Part shown: positions 28,193-37,479 of the stretch, in pieces | Numbering within the stretch: position 1 is the first letter of the stretch | Layout of the letters: the number at the start of each line of letters is the position of its first letter | Source: JABSQH01 sp965230015 | GTDB taxonomy: Bacteria; Actinomycetota; Acidimicrobiia; Acidimicrobiales; Ilumatobacteraceae | Reading direction: 5' to 3' | NCBI GenBank assembly: GCA_965230015.1 | Contig: CBDDKF010000002.1 | Location: 558,001 to 622,000, forward strand | Length of the DNA: 64,000 nt | The notes under the pieces: generated by a model | What the model was told of the DNA's origin: nothing | Database searches by the model: none | Seen by the model: only the letters and a program-made list of their open reading frames with translations | Made by a program: the position numbers and the translations under genes

Positions 28193-29146
28193 ATGGCTCG
28201 TCGACCGCCGTGGATGGAACGGTTGCTCGGTGATGCCACGCCGCCCAATCCGACGTCGATCGGCGACGTCGAGGCCCTGCGCAAGCTGGCCGACGGCGAC
28301 CCGACCGCACCGCCGCCCACCGATCCGGCGATCGCGTCGTGGCGCACCGACGTGGTGCTGCGCGACGGCCCGCTGCGACTGACCGCCGAGGTCGTCACCC
28401 CGCGCGGCGACGGGCCGCATCCGGTCGTGCTGTGGCTACACGGCGGCGCCTGGTGCGTCGGCAACGCCGCCGGCGCCCGAGGCATCGTCGCCACGATCGC
28501 CGCGGCCGGCCACGTCGTGGTCAACCTGGACTACTCGCTCGCTCCCGAGCACCCGTTTCCGCAGGCGCTGATCGACACGCTCGACGCCTGGGCGTGGATC
28601 GGCGAGTCGATCGACGAGCTCGGCGGCGACGCAGATCGCGTCGCACTCGCCGGCACATCGGCCGGAGCCAACCTCGTCGCCGCCGCTGCCCTCGCTGCGG
28701 CCGGCGAACGCGGCTCGGTCCTCGACGACGAACTGCTCATCCCACCCTCACTCCCCCGGGTTCGCGCCCTCGCCTTGCTGTACGGCGTGTTCGACTTCCC
28801 GCTGCTCAACGGCGACACGCGGGCCAACGCCGGCTACGTCGAGCACCTCTACAACGCCGCCTACCTCGGCCCGCACTTCCTCGATCGGCAGGCCGACCCA
28901 CTGGTCAGCCCGGCCCGCTCCGAGCACCTTGCTGCACTCCCACCGACGCTGGTCACCGTCGGCGCTGACGACGACCTGCTCCCGCAATCGCTGGCGATGA
29001 TCGACGCGCTGGCACGTGCCGGCGTGGCTGTCCAGGGCTCGATCGCCCCGCACCTCGACCACAGCTTCGACCTGTTCGGCGACGAGGCCGCACAGCGCGA
29101 GGTGACGCGCACCGTCGACTGGCTTCAGGAGGCGCTCACCGACTGA
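28193..29146 (+). CDS. Alpha/beta hydrolase, hormone-sensitive-lipase family
   Basis: 317 aa from the ATG at 28193 (the open frame upstream is not coding-like and the promoter lies there). HSL-family motifs: oxyanion-hole HGGAW (LHGGAWCVGN), DYSLAPEHPFPQAL, nucleophile elbow GTSAG (AGTSAGANLV), acid Asp in VTVGADDDLLPQS and catalytic His in HLDHSFDLFG. Predicted cytoplasmic carboxylesterase or lactonase; natural substrate unknown. It is followed by the BMP-type transporter operon with 153 bp between and may act on a transported ester or conjugate. A perfect palindrome in its promoter implies separate control. Confidence 0.9.
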   Translation: MARRPPWMERLLGDATPPNPTSIGDVEALRKLADGDPTAPPPTDPAIASWRTDVVLRDGPLRLTAEVVTPRGDGPHPVVLWLHGGAWCVGNAAGARGIVATIAAAGHVVVNLDYSLAPEHPFPQALIDTLDAWAWIGESIDELGGDADRVALAGTSAGANLVAAAALAAAGERGSVLDDELLIPPSLPRVRALALLYGVFDFPLLNGDTRANAGYVEHLYNAAYLGPHFLDRQADPLVSPARSEHLAALPPTLVTVGADDDLLPQSLAMIDALARAGVAVQGSIAPHLDHSFDLFGDEAAQREVTRTVDWLQEALTD

Positions 29147-29179
29147 TTCACGATCCTGCGTTTACTTCCGGTCGCCATT

Positions 29180-29200
29180 GACGCAAAATGATTTGCATAC
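29180..29200. promoter_or_regulatory. LacI-type operator upstream of the BMP/Nup transporter operon
   Basis: GACGCAAA...TTTGCATAC: core GCAAA-ATGA-TTTGC (29183-29196) is an inverted repeat. 17 of 21 positions equal the element at 41701-41721, 12.5 kb away. The LacI-family gene at 37480-38487 lies between them and is the obvious candidate regulator (inference). Confidence 0.6.
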
Positions 29201-29299
29201 GCCAACAACGGGGCGGCGATCGGTTGCCACCCACCGTTTCGACCCATCCGACCAACCGTCTCGAACCACCGACACCACGCACTCACCAGGGGGAACACC

Positions 29300-30498
29300 A
29301 TGACCAACCGCACACGAACCCGTTCACTACTGGGGGCCTCGATCGCCGCCGCATTGGTCCTCGCGGCCTGCGGCGACGACGATGACGACGCCTCCGACAC
29401 CACCGAAGCGGCCGCCGAGACCACCGCGACGACCGACGCGATGAGCGAGGACGACGCCGACACCACCGCCACGACCGAGGCGATGTCCGAGGACACCGCC
29501 GATGCAGATGACGGCGACGCCTCCGGCGCTCGGATCATCGTCGGGCAACCCGACGTGAACGGCGACGGCACGATCATCGTCGGGCTGCTGTCGGCCGGCG
29601 ACACGACCGACGGCGGCTACTTCCAGAGCCTCGTCGACGAGACCGAGGCCTTCGTTGCCGAACAGGGCGACGGTTGGGAAGTGATCAACGTCGACAACGT
29701 GACCGCGACCGACGCCGTGCAGCAGATGGAGAACCTGCTCGCCCAAGGCGTCGACATCTTCGCCCTCGGCGGTGGCGACCTGCTGTACCCGCAGCTGCGT
29801 GAAGTCGCCGCTCGTCCGGAGTACGAGAATGTGGCCTTCGTGGTCACCGGCGCCCAAGACCGGACACCCGATGCGAACGTCACCTCGATGACCGACAACA
29901 ACGACGACATCTCGTTCTCCGCCGGCGTGTCCGCCGGCCTGGCGCTCGAAGAGCGCGGCGAGACCACTGCGGGCATCATCGGGTTCGACGGCAGCGACCC
30001 GTTCATCGTCGCCACCAACGCCATGGAAGCCGGGCTCAAGTACGTGAACCCCGACTTCGAACTGGTCGTGTCGACCGTCGGGCCCCAACCCCGACGACGT
30101 CGCCGCATCGACCGAGGCGGCTCGGCAGATGATTCGCCCAAGGCGTCGGTGCGATCTATCCGTTCCTCGGCGCCGGCTCGAACGCGGTGATCGAAGAAGC
30201 CAACGCCGAAGGCGTCGAGGTGTTCGCCACCGCCGCCGATCGTTGCGCCGAAGACGGCATCGACGTGTTCGCCTCGATCCGCTTCCAGCCCGGCGCCTAC
30301 TTCCGGACATCGCTCGAGCAGTTCCTGGCGGGCGAGTTCGAGTCGGGCATCATCTACGAAGCCCAGCTCGGCCAGGAGCCGGTCGGCGCCATCCTCTGCG
30401 ACCCGACGCCGGAACAGCAGGCTGCGCTCGACGAGATCTACGCCGGCATCCAGGCGGGCGACATCGATCCCGAGGCCCTGCGGATCGAACAGGAGTGA
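29300..30498 (+). pseudogene. BMP-family substrate-binding lipoprotein of ABC transporter, two apparent frameshifts
   Basis: ATG at 29300 after a GGGGGAA Shine-Dalgarno. Lipobox LVLAACG, acidic Thr/Asp-rich linker with MSEDDA and MSEDTA units, then a BMP/PnrA-like domain (VGLLSAGDTTDGGYFQSLVDE, ITS-like TDNNDDISFSAGVSAG). The frame breaks at the CCCC run 30083-30086 and near 30133-30135; removing one base at each gives a continuous 398-aa protein through PNPDDVAASTEAARQMI and AQGVGAIYPFLGAG to the stop at 30498. The rest of the operon is intact, so sequence error or very recent damage is likely. Relatives bind nucleosides or related ligands for NupABC-type importers. Confidence 0.88.
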
Positions 30499-30508
30499 AC
30501 CCGATCAC

Positions 30509-32140
30509 GTGATTCCCGAAACGGCGTCAACTCCTCCGACGCCGTCGGGTATGACGACGGCCGGGCCGGACGCGCCCCACCCCACGCTGCAACTCCTCGG
30601 GGTGACCAAGCGCTTCGGCCCGGTCGTCGCCTGTGACGACGTGTCCCTCACCGTCGAGCCCGGCCAGATCCACGGCCTGCTCGGCGAGAACGGCGCCGGC
30701 AAGAGCACCCTCATGAAGGTGCTCACCGGGCTGTACCCGCCCGACGCCGGCGAGATCCAGGTGCGCGGCGATGCGGTACGCATCCGCTCCCCGCTCGAGG
30801 CCGCCCGCCTGGGCATCGCCATGGTGCACCAGCACTTCAGCCTCATCCCCCGTCTAACCGTGTGGGAGAACTTCCTCCTCGGCGAACGAGGACGGGTACG
30901 GCCCGGCGACGCTCGACGGCGGATCGCCGAGGTCGGCGACCATTACGGGCTGAACGTCGACCCCGACGCCGTGGTCGGCGACCTCACCGCCGGCCAGCGC
31001 CAGCGGGTGGAGATCGTCAAGTGCTTCCGCTCCGACCCGCACATCATCGTGCTCGACGAACCGACCTCCGTGCTCACCCAAGCCGAGAGCGTGGTGCTGT
31101 TCGACGTGCTCCGTCGCGTGGTCGCCGAGGAACAGCGAGCGGTGGTGTTGATCAGCCACAAGCTCGACGAGATCGAGCGAGCCACCGACGTGGTCACCGT
31201 GATGCGCCGCGGCCGGGTGGTCCACCACGGCGCCACCGCCGACACCGACCCGCCCGAGCTAGCGCGCCACATGGTCGGCCGGCCGGTCGCCCTCGGCAAC
31301 GAACGCCTCGCCCTCGGCGCCACCGAGACGGCGATCGAACTCGGCGCCGACGCCGACGCCGAGCAACACCACGAAGAGGCCGGCCAACCAGTGCTCGAGC
31401 TGCGCGACGTCACCGTGCGCGCCCCCGGCCGCGACCAACCGATCCTCGACCGGCTCTCGCTGCAGCTCTACCCCGGCACGATCCTCGGGCTCGCCGGCGT
31501 GGAGGGCAACGGCCAGCTGACACTCGGCTCGATCCTCGCCGGGATCCAACCCGTCGACGCCGGCGAGGTGCTCGTCGACGGCAAGGCCATCGACACCGAC
31601 CATCCCGGGACGCTCGCCGCAGCCGGCATTGCGACGATCACCGAAGATCGCCATCACGACGGCTGCGCCCTCGACCTCTCTGTGGAGCAGAACCTGAACC
31701 TGTTCGACCTCGACCGCGTGTCGACCCGTGGGGTGCTCGACGCTGGTGCGGCACGGCGCCGCGCCGAGGAACTGATCGAGCAGTTCGCGATCACCTGTCC
31801 GTCGCCCGACACGCCGATGGGTGCGCTGTCGGGCGGCAACCAGCAGCGCGTCGTCCTCGCACGCGAGATGAGCCGCAACCCGCAGGTGCTCGTCGCCGCC
31901 CAACCGACGCGCGGCCTCGACGTCGGGGCGATCGAGTTCATGCTCGACCAGCTCCGCGCGGCGGCCGACCGCGGCGTCGCCGTGCTGCTGATCTCCACCG
32001 AACTCGACGAGGTGCTCGGTCTGGCAGACCACGTCGCCGTGATCTCGCGCGGCCACATCGTCGGCGACATGGCCCGCGACGACGTCGACGTGGAACAGAT
32101 CGGCCTACTGCTCGGCGGCTCGCAGCGGGGCAGCGAATGA
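30509..32140 (+). CDS. ABC transporter ATP-binding protein (nucleoside/BMP type)
   Basis: 543 aa from the GTG at 30509 (an ATG at 30551 is an alternative). Two nucleotide-binding domains. The first has Walker A GENGAGKST, Q-loop MVHQHFSLIP, an unusual signature LTAGQRQRVEI and Walker B IIVLDEPTSVL. The second has a degenerate Walker A (GVEGNGQLTL, no Lys), signature LSGGNQQRVVLA and VLVAAQPTRGLD in which the Walker B Asp/Glu are replaced by Ala-Gln. This asymmetry is typical of NupA/YufO-like ATPases. It energises the two permeases that follow; its stop overlaps the first permease ATG. Confidence 0.92.
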   Translation: MIPETASTPPTPSGMTTAGPDAPHPTLQLLGVTKRFGPVVACDDVSLTVEPGQIHGLLGENGAGKSTLMKVLTGLYPPDAGEIQVRGDAVRIRSPLEAARLGIAMVHQHFSLIPRLTVWENFLLGERGRVRPGDARRRIAEVGDHYGLNVDPDAVVGDLTAGQRQRVEIVKCFRSDPHIIVLDEPTSVLTQAESVVLFDVLRRVVAEEQRAVVLISHKLDEIERATDVVTVMRRGRVVHHGATADTDPPELARHMVGRPVALGNERLALGATETAIELGADADAEQHHEEAGQPVLELRDVTVRAPGRDQPILDRLSLQLYPGTILGLAGVEGNGQLTLGSILAGIQPVDAGEVLVDGKAIDTDHPGTLAAAGIATITEDRHHDGCALDLSVEQNLNLFDLDRVSTRGVLDAGAARRRAEELIEQFAITCPSPDTPMGALSGGNQQRVVLAREMSRNPQVLVAAQPTRGLDVGAIEFMLDQLRAAADRGVAVLLISTELDEVLGLADHVAVISRGHIVGDMARDDVDVEQIGLLLGGSQRGSE

Positions 32141-33294
32141 ACACCCCCTCAGCCGATTCGGCCGACTCCACCGACGGCCGCACCAACGCGCTCTCCGGGG
32201 CCGCGCTGGCGATCGCCTTGTACCTCATCGCCGTTCTCGCCGCGCTGGCGCTCTCGGCGGTACTGGTGCTCGTCGCCGACGGCAGCCCGTCTGAAGTGTT
32301 CCGGGCGATGTGGGACGGCGCATTCGGCTCGCGTGGCGCCTTTGCCAACACGTTCGAGTCGGCGGCCCCGTTCGGCATCGTCGCCATCGGCGCGGTCGTC
32401 GCCAACCGCGCCGGTCTGTTCAACATCGGGCAGGAGGGCCAGCTCGCAGTGGGCGCGGCGTTCGCCATCTGGGCCGGCATCGGATTCCCCGGCCCCGGCC
32501 CGGTCAAGCTCATCGCCGCGCTTGTCGCCGGGTTCATCGGTGGCGCGCTGTGGGCCTCGATCGCCTCGGCGGCGAAGTACCGGTTCTCGGTCAACGAGGT
32601 GATCGCCACCCTCCTGCTCAACTTCGTCGCGTTCGAAGCCGTGAACTACGCCCTCGACCGCGAGTACCTCTTGAAGCCCGTGTTCGACGCGGCGCTCCCG
32701 CCGCAGTCAGGTGTGCTCGGCCTCGACGCCCGACTGCCGTCGATCGACCCGTTCACCGGCATCCCCGCGCACTCCGGCATCCTCCTGATGCTCGCCCTCG
32801 TCGCCCTCGTCGGCTTCGTGTTCGCCCGCACCACATGGGGTCGGCGGATCGATCTGCTCGGCCGCAGCCCCCTCCTCGCCAGGCGAGCCGGCATCCGTCC
32901 CTGGCTCACCGGCTCGATCGCCCTGGGCATCGCCGGCGGTGCCGCCGGACTTGCCGGCGCCGTGATGCTCACCGGCACCGTGTTCCGCGTCGACCCGGGC
33001 TTCTCCAACAACGTTGGCTGGACCGGCCTGCTCGTCGCCCTCGTCGCCCGCGACCGGCCGCTTGTCGTCGCCCCTGTCGCCCTCGCCTTCGGCGCGATCG
33101 AAGCCGGCGGCAACCTCCTCGCGGCGACCGGCGTCCCCCGGTCGACGGTCGAAGTGGTGCAGGCGCTTGTGGTGCTCGCCACCGTGCTCCCTCCGGTGGT
33201 GCTCGAACTGCGCGCCCGCCGCCAAGCCGAAGCTGCCGCGCAGCGCGCCGAACGCGCCGCTGCGGCCAAACCCGAAACCCAGGCGGCGGCATGA
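32137..33294 (+). CDS. ABC transporter permease (NupB type)
   Basis: 385 aa, ATG at 32137 overlapping the ATPase stop (ATGA). About nine hydrophobic segments of the BPD_transp_2 family with the motifs ESAAPFGIVAIGAVVANRAGLFNIGQEGQL and FSVNEVIATLLLNF (given as separate parts: VVANRAGLFNIGQEG and VNEVIATLLLN) that mark nucleoside-type permeases. The C-terminal 30 residues are an Ala/Arg/Glu-rich cytoplasmic helix. Forms a heterodimeric channel with the next gene product. Confidence 0.92.
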   Translation: MNTPSADSADSTDGRTNALSGAALAIALYLIAVLAALALSAVLVLVADGSPSEVFRAMWDGAFGSRGAFANTFESAAPFGIVAIGAVVANRAGLFNIGQEGQLAVGAAFAIWAGIGFPGPGPVKLIAALVAGFIGGALWASIASAAKYRFSVNEVIATLLLNFVAFEAVNYALDREYLLKPVFDAALPPQSGVLGLDARLPSIDPFTGIPAHSGILLMLALVALVGFVFARTTWGRRIDLLGRSPLLARRAGIRPWLTGSIALGIAGGAAGLAGAVMLTGTVFRVDPGFSNNVGWTGLLVALVARDRPLVVAPVALAFGAIEAGGNLLAATGVPRSTVEVVQALVVLATVLPPVVLELRARRQAEAAAQRAERAAAAKPETQAAA

Positions 33295-33304
33295 GAGCGG
33301 CGGC

Positions 33305-34213
33305 ATGAGCGATTTCGAGATCATCCTCGACTCGGCGGTGCGCTTCGCCGTGATCATCGGCTTCGCCGCCCTCGGCGAGCTGATCGCCGAGCGCGCCGGC
33401 ACCCTCAACATCTCCGTCGAGGCGATGATGCTGTCGGGTGCGTTCGGCGCAGTGTGGGGTGCGACGGTGCTCGACAACGGCCCGCTCGGCCTCGTCGTCG
33501 GGATGCTCTCCGGCGCGTTCGTCGGCGTGATCCACGCCAACGCCAGCCACCGATTGACCGTCAACCCGTTCGTCGTCGGCCTCGCCTTGAACATCTTGGC
33601 GCTCGGCGTCACCAGCTTCCTGCGCGAGGTCGTCACCCTCGACTCGCCGCGCATCGACGAGTTCTCCGTGCCGCTGCTGTCGTCGATCCCGCTGATCGGC
33701 GACCCGTTCTTCGGGCAACGTTGGCCCGTGCTCGCCTTCTTCGCGCTGATCCCGGCGACGTGGTGGCTGCTGTACCGCTCACGGTTCGGGCTCGAGCTGC
33801 GGGCGATCGGCGACGGACCGCAGGAGGCCGACGTGACCGGCATCGACGTGCTCAAGCGGCGGCGTCAAGCGATCATGCTGTGCGGCGCCCTCGCCGGACT
33901 GGGCGGCGCCTACCTGTCCGTCGTCGAGATCGGCGTGTTCACCAACAACATGACCGCCGGCCGCGGCTTCCTGGCGATCGCCGCCGTGATCTTCGGCGGC
34001 TGGACGATCCGCGGCACCCTCGTGGGCGTGTCGCTGTTCGGACTGGCCGACTCGCTGCGCATCGCCCTGCCGATCATCGGCGTCGAGCTCAACAGCCAAC
34101 TGCTCACCGCGTCGCCCTACCTGTTGGCATTCGCCGCGATGCTGGTGTTCGCCAGCCGGCTGCGCGGCCAGCCCGCCGCACTCGGCAAGCCATTCGTCCG
34201 GGGCATCACCTGA
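33305..34213 (+). CDS. ABC transporter permease (NupC type)
   Basis: 302 aa, ATG at 33305, 10 bp after the first permease. Contains GELIAERAGTLNISVEAMML and GLALNILALGVTSFLRE, the usual motifs of the second BMP-type permease, and about eight membrane segments. The junction before it shows a short direct duplication (GCGGCGGCATGAG twice), which creates two overlapping start candidates. Works with the NupB-like protein, ATPase and BMP lipoprotein; substrate class (nucleoside, base or related heterocycle) is inferred from family. Confidence 0.92.
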   Translation: MSDFEIILDSAVRFAVIIGFAALGELIAERAGTLNISVEAMMLSGAFGAVWGATVLDNGPLGLVVGMLSGAFVGVIHANASHRLTVNPFVVGLALNILALGVTSFLREVVTLDSPRIDEFSVPLLSSIPLIGDPFFGQRWPVLAFFALIPATWWLLYRSRFGLELRAIGDGPQEADVTGIDVLKRRRQAIMLCGALAGLGGAYLSVVEIGVFTNNMTAGRGFLAIAAVIFGGWTIRGTLVGVSLFGLADSLRIALPIIGVELNSQLLTASPYLLAFAAMLVFASRLRGQPAALGKPFVRGIT

Positions 34214-34235
34214 ACCGCTCTGTGGAAGGACCACG

Positions 34236-35567
34236 ATGACCACCACATCCACCGGCACATCCAACGGCCAGCGCGAGCTCCCGATCAGCCCAGCGCCGCT
34301 CGTCGACCCGGCGCGGCTGTTCGACGGGCGGCGCATCCACCGCCTCGCCTACACCGATCCCGAGGTGTTCCGCCTGGAGATGGACCGCATCTTCGGCGGC
34401 ACCTGGGTGTTCCTGGCCCACGAGAGCCAGATCCCCGAACCCAACGACTACCTCGTCGTGCCGATCGGCGGACGCTCGGTGATCGTCACCCACGGCGCCG
34501 ACGGCAACTACCACGGCCTGCTCAACCGCTGCATGCACCGCGGCGTCGAGCTGTGCACCGAACGCTCCGGCAACGCCAAGCGGTTCACCTGCGCCTACCA
34601 CGGCTGGACCTATGCCAACGACGGGCGCTGCGTCGGCGTGCCGTTCCCCGGCCCGTACGGCAGCGACTTCCAGCGCGACCAGTACGACCTCGGCGCGATG
34701 CCCCGCGTCGACGTCTGCGAGGGCTTGATCTTCGGCTCGCTCAACCCCGACGTGCCACCGCTGCGCCAACACCTCGGCAAGGCTGCCGACGTGCTGCGCG
34801 AGTGGCGGCTGCGCGCCCCCGACGGACGCATCGACGTGCGCTCCAACGCCCGGCGCATCGCCATCGCCGGCAACTGGAAGCTGTGCTGGGACAACGCCGC
34901 CGACGGCTACCACGCGGCGTTCGTCCACGAGTCGCTGGTGTCGATGACCAACGAACGCCACGGCGACGGCAAGTCGCTGTCGCACTTCGACAAGGACCCC
35001 GACAAGCTGCCGATGGTCTCCTACGACTTCGGGCGCGGCCACCAGTTCCTCGACCAGCGCCCGTCGATCGCCGACGACCGCTGGGCCCACGCCCGCCCCG
35101 TCCCCGGCCGCGAGGAGCTCGTCGCCTCGCTGGAGGCCAACCACGACCCCGACGACGTCAAGCGGTGGCTCGACCTCGTGCCCGGCGCGGCGATGAACGT
35201 GTCGATCTTCCCCAACCTGTTCATCTCCGGAAACCTCGTCGCCACGTGCGAGCCGGTCGCCCCGGGGCGCACGCACATGACGGAGTACGCCACGACGTAC
35301 CCGGCGGTGCCCGACGAGGTCAACCAGCTGCGGCTGCGCTTCGCCGAGGACTTCGTGAACTTCGGCGAACCCGACGACATCGAGATGTGGGAGCGCACCC
35401 AGCGCGGCCTGGAGATCGGCGAGGTCGAATGGTTCGACGTATCGCGCGGCGCCGGGCTGCCACCCGACGAGGAGCGCGACGCCGACGGCGTGGCGACGAT
35501 CCCGATCAGCTGGGAGACGCCGCTGCGCGGCTACCTCACCGAGTGGAAGGGACTGCTGACGCGATGA
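34236..35567 (+). CDS. Rieske non-heme iron oxygenase, large (alpha) subunit
   Basis: 443 aa, ATG at 34236 with GGAAGGA upstream, 22 bp after the transporter permease and so in its operon. Rieske [2Fe-2S] ligands Cys99-x-His101 (NRCMHRG) and Cys119-x2-His122 (TCAYHGW); mononuclear iron site Asp223-x2-His226-x4-His231 (DGYHAAFVH) preceded by NWKLCWDN. Ring-hydroxylating dioxygenase type. It would hydroxylate an aromatic or heterocyclic compound, or remove an N/O-methyl group, with electrons from a reductase. No ferredoxin or reductase gene is in the window. Its link to a BMP importer suggests it acts on the imported compound. Confidence 0.93.
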   Translation: MTTTSTGTSNGQRELPISPAPLVDPARLFDGRRIHRLAYTDPEVFRLEMDRIFGGTWVFLAHESQIPEPNDYLVVPIGGRSVIVTHGADGNYHGLLNRCMHRGVELCTERSGNAKRFTCAYHGWTYANDGRCVGVPFPGPYGSDFQRDQYDLGAMPRVDVCEGLIFGSLNPDVPPLRQHLGKAADVLREWRLRAPDGRIDVRSNARRIAIAGNWKLCWDNAADGYHAAFVHESLVSMTNERHGDGKSLSHFDKDPDKLPMVSYDFGRGHQFLDQRPSIADDRWAHARPVPGREELVASLEANHDPDDVKRWLDLVPGAAMNVSIFPNLFISGNLVATCEPVAPGRTHMTEYATTYPAVPDEVNQLRLRFAEDFVNFGEPDDIEMWERTQRGLEIGEVEWFDVSRGAGLPPDEERDADGVATIPISWETPLRGYLTEWKGLLTR

Positions 35568-36115
35568 CCCTGTTCGCCGACCTCGCCACCGAAGCCGACC
35601 GCTTCCGCACCCGCGGCGTCGCCCTCGGCCCGGCCGACGCCGCCGAGGCGGCCGGCTGGCTGTTCTACGAGGCCCGCCTGCTCGACGACCGCCGGCTGAT
35701 CGACTGGCTCGAGCTGTGCACCGACGACGTCATCTACTGGATCCCCGCCAACCACGACGGCGGCGACCCCCGGGAGGAGGTGTCGGTCGTGCTCGACGAC
35801 CGCCGACGGCTGGAGGACCGCGTCCACTGGATCCTCGGCGGCAAGTCGCACGCCCAACGGCCTCTGGCGCGCACGATCCGCCAGGTGACCAACGTCGAGG
35901 TGTGGGGCTCGGGCGACGACGGCATCGCCGACGGCGAGCGCCTGACCCGCTCGACGCAGGTCGTGCACGAGCTGCGCGACGACGCGCCGCGTCAGCTCGT
36001 GGCCAGCGTCGAGCAGGCCTGGGTGGTCACTCCCGACGGCTGGCGGATGCGCCGCAAACGAATCCACCTCCTCGACTCCGACCGCCACCGCTGGAACGCG
36101 ACCTTCATCATCTGA
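35564..36115 (+). CDS. Ring-hydroxylating oxygenase small (beta) subunit
   Basis: 183 aa; ATG at 35564 overlaps the alpha-subunit stop (ATGA). NTF2-like fold of the RHO beta family: AAGWLFYEARLLDDRRLIDWLELCTDDVIYW read as the parts EARLLDDRRLIDWLEL and DDVIYWIP, then the family segment RLEDRVHWILGG and the C-terminal RKRIHLLD. It stabilises the alpha3beta3 hexamer of aromatic-ring dioxygenases. Its presence favours a true dioxygenase over a stand-alone alpha-only demethylase. Last gene of the transporter-oxygenase operon, followed by two REP-like hairpins. Confidence 0.9.
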   Translation: MTLFADLATEADRFRTRGVALGPADAAEAAGWLFYEARLLDDRRLIDWLELCTDDVIYWIPANHDGGDPREEVSVVLDDRRRLEDRVHWILGGKSHAQRPLARTIRQVTNVEVWGSGDDGIADGERLTRSTQVVHELRDDAPRQLVASVEQAWVVTPDGWRMRRKRIHLLDSDRHRWNATFII

Positions 36116-36131
36116 CGGGTCTCATCGCCCG

Positions 36132-36235
36132 CCGGTGAGCGAACCGGCTCCCCCGTGACCGCTTCGCTCACCGGTGACCGGCTACACCGCCGAGCGGTGA
36201 GCGAATCGGCTCCCCCTCAACCGTTTCGCTCACCG
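36132..36235. repeat. Two REP-like intergenic inverted repeats
   Basis: First hairpin: CCGGTGAGCGAA (36132-36143) with TTCGCTCACCGG (36163-36174), 12 perfect pairs. Second: CGGTGAGCGAATCGG (36195-36209) with CCGTTTCGCTCACCG (36221-36235), 14 of 15 pairs. They lie between the convergent oxygenase and VOC genes and belong to the family also seen near 46.7 and 55.2 kb. They may also terminate transcription. Confidence 0.8.
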
Positions 36236-36264
36236 AAGGGGCACCGAGCCGCGTCGACGGTGCG

Positions 36265-36663
36265 TCAGGGGCGCCAGCCGCGGCCGGACGCCCATTGCCA
36301 GAGCACCACCGCGTTGCCCCAGGGATCGGTGGCCGGGCACCGGGTGCCGAGCCCGGCGAACGGCGACGGTTCGCCGACCGTGCCGCCTGCCGCGACCCAG
36401 CGCTCGCACGACACGGCGAGGTCGTCGGTGAGCAAGAACGCGCTCGTGCCGGATCCACCCGCGCGCCCCTCGACGAGTCCGACGTTCGGCTTCGCACCGG
36501 TGTGACAGCGCATCATCACCACGTGTCCGTCGTCGGGAGCGGGAACATCGACCGTCCCCCACCCGAGCGCGGCCTCGTAGAACGCGCGGGCCGCGCCGAG
36601 GTCGGGCACCGCGATCTCGACGAACACGACCGGATGGCGGAGCGGAGGGTTCGGCTCGCTCAC
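36265..36663 (-). CDS. VOC-superfamily (glyoxalase/bleomycin-resistance-like) protein
   Basis: 132 aa from the GTG at 36663, which overlaps the stop of the upstream N-acetyltransferase gene. Paired beta-alpha-beta-beta-beta modules: HPVVFVEIAVPDLGAARAFY at the N-terminus and RCPATDPWGNAVVLWQW at the C-terminus, typical of VOC enzymes that bind a metal or a small ligand. Possible roles include isomerase, extradiol-like dioxygenase or resistance protein; sequence alone does not decide. Coupled to the N-acetyltransferase-like gene. Confidence 0.85.
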   Translation of the reverse strand: MSEPNPPLRHPVVFVEIAVPDLGAARAFYEAALGWGTVDVPAPDDGHVVMMRCHTGAKPNVGLVEGRAGGSGTSAFLLTDDLAVSCERWVAAGGTVGEPSPFAGLGTRCPATDPWGNAVVLWQWASGRGWRP

Positions 36664-37478
36664 AGGAACGCCGGCCCGTCGTCGTCCGGGGGCAGCGCAT
36701 CGACGATCTGCTCGGAGTAGCCGAACCGCTCGATCAACATCGCCCGCGCCTCGTCCACCGGCACCGGCCGCTTGGTGAGGGCGCCGTCGGGTCCGCGCTC
36801 GACGAGGTTGCCGCGGCCGTAGGCGACGATGCCCTCCGTCGTGTTGCGCCGGGCGTACAGCGCCTGGTTGAACAGCGAGTAGCCGCGGGTGCGGTCGTGG
36901 GCGGCGTCCCAGCTCTGCGGATCGGCGACGGCTCGATCGATCTCGCAGCCGACGGCGACGTCGGCGTGGGCGGGACGCCAGGTGACGACCCAGTAGTCGT
37001 AGTGGCCGACGGCGGACACCGGATGGACGGCGTCTGCCACCTCGACAGCCTCCCCCGAGGCCGGTAACCGCAGCGGTTCGTCGAACAGCATCGACGAGTC
37101 GGTCAACCACTCCTGACCGTCGATCGTGACCACAACCGTGCCGTGGTTGGGGCACGTGTCGGGATCGGTGAGCATCACGCCCTCGACCAGCCGGGCGTCG
37201 AAGCCCAGCTCGGTCAACACCGCGTGCAGCCCGAGACTGGTCGACCAGCACGACCCGCCGGTGCCGTCGGCGAGCCAGTCGGCGAGGAACTCCTCCGCCG
37301 TCCACCCCGGCACCTGGCCGACCGCTCCCCCGGCTTGGAACACCCGCTTGCGTAGGCTGTCGAACGGCACGCGACGGCACCATTGCTGGTACACCGTTCG
37401 CAGGCCATCGACGTCGGTCGACACGTCGTCGAGTCCCAGCGACGACACCGCCTGCCTCACCACCGAATCAGCCGACAC
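36660..37478 (-). CDS. Arylamine N-acetyltransferase-like protein
   Basis: About 272 aa using the GTG at 37478; an ATG at 37496 and later GTGs are alternatives. NAT-type Cys-His-Asp triad: GTGGSCWSTSLGLHAVL (Cys), CPNHGTVVV (His) and WLTDSSMLF (Asp). Characterised relatives transfer acetyl or other acyl groups from CoA to arylamines, hydrazines or amine intermediates in natural-product assembly. The start is only two bases from the ATG of the divergent LacI-family gene, so either promoters overlap the opposite coding region or the true start is downstream. Operonic with the VOC gene. Confidence 0.82.
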   Translation of the reverse strand: MSADSVVRQAVSSLGLDDVSTDVDGLRTVYQQWCRRVPFDSLRKRVFQAGGAVGQVPGWTAEEFLADWLADGTGGSCWSTSLGLHAVLTELGFDARLVEGVMLTDPDTCPNHGTVVVTIDGQEWLTDSSMLFDEPLRLPASGEAVEVADAVHPVSAVGHYDYWVVTWRPAHADVAVGCEIDRAVADPQSWDAAHDRTRGYSLFNQALYARRNTTEGIVAYGRGNLVERGPDGALTKRPVPVDEARAMLIERFGYSEQIVDALPPDDDGPAFL

Positions 37479-37479
37479 G

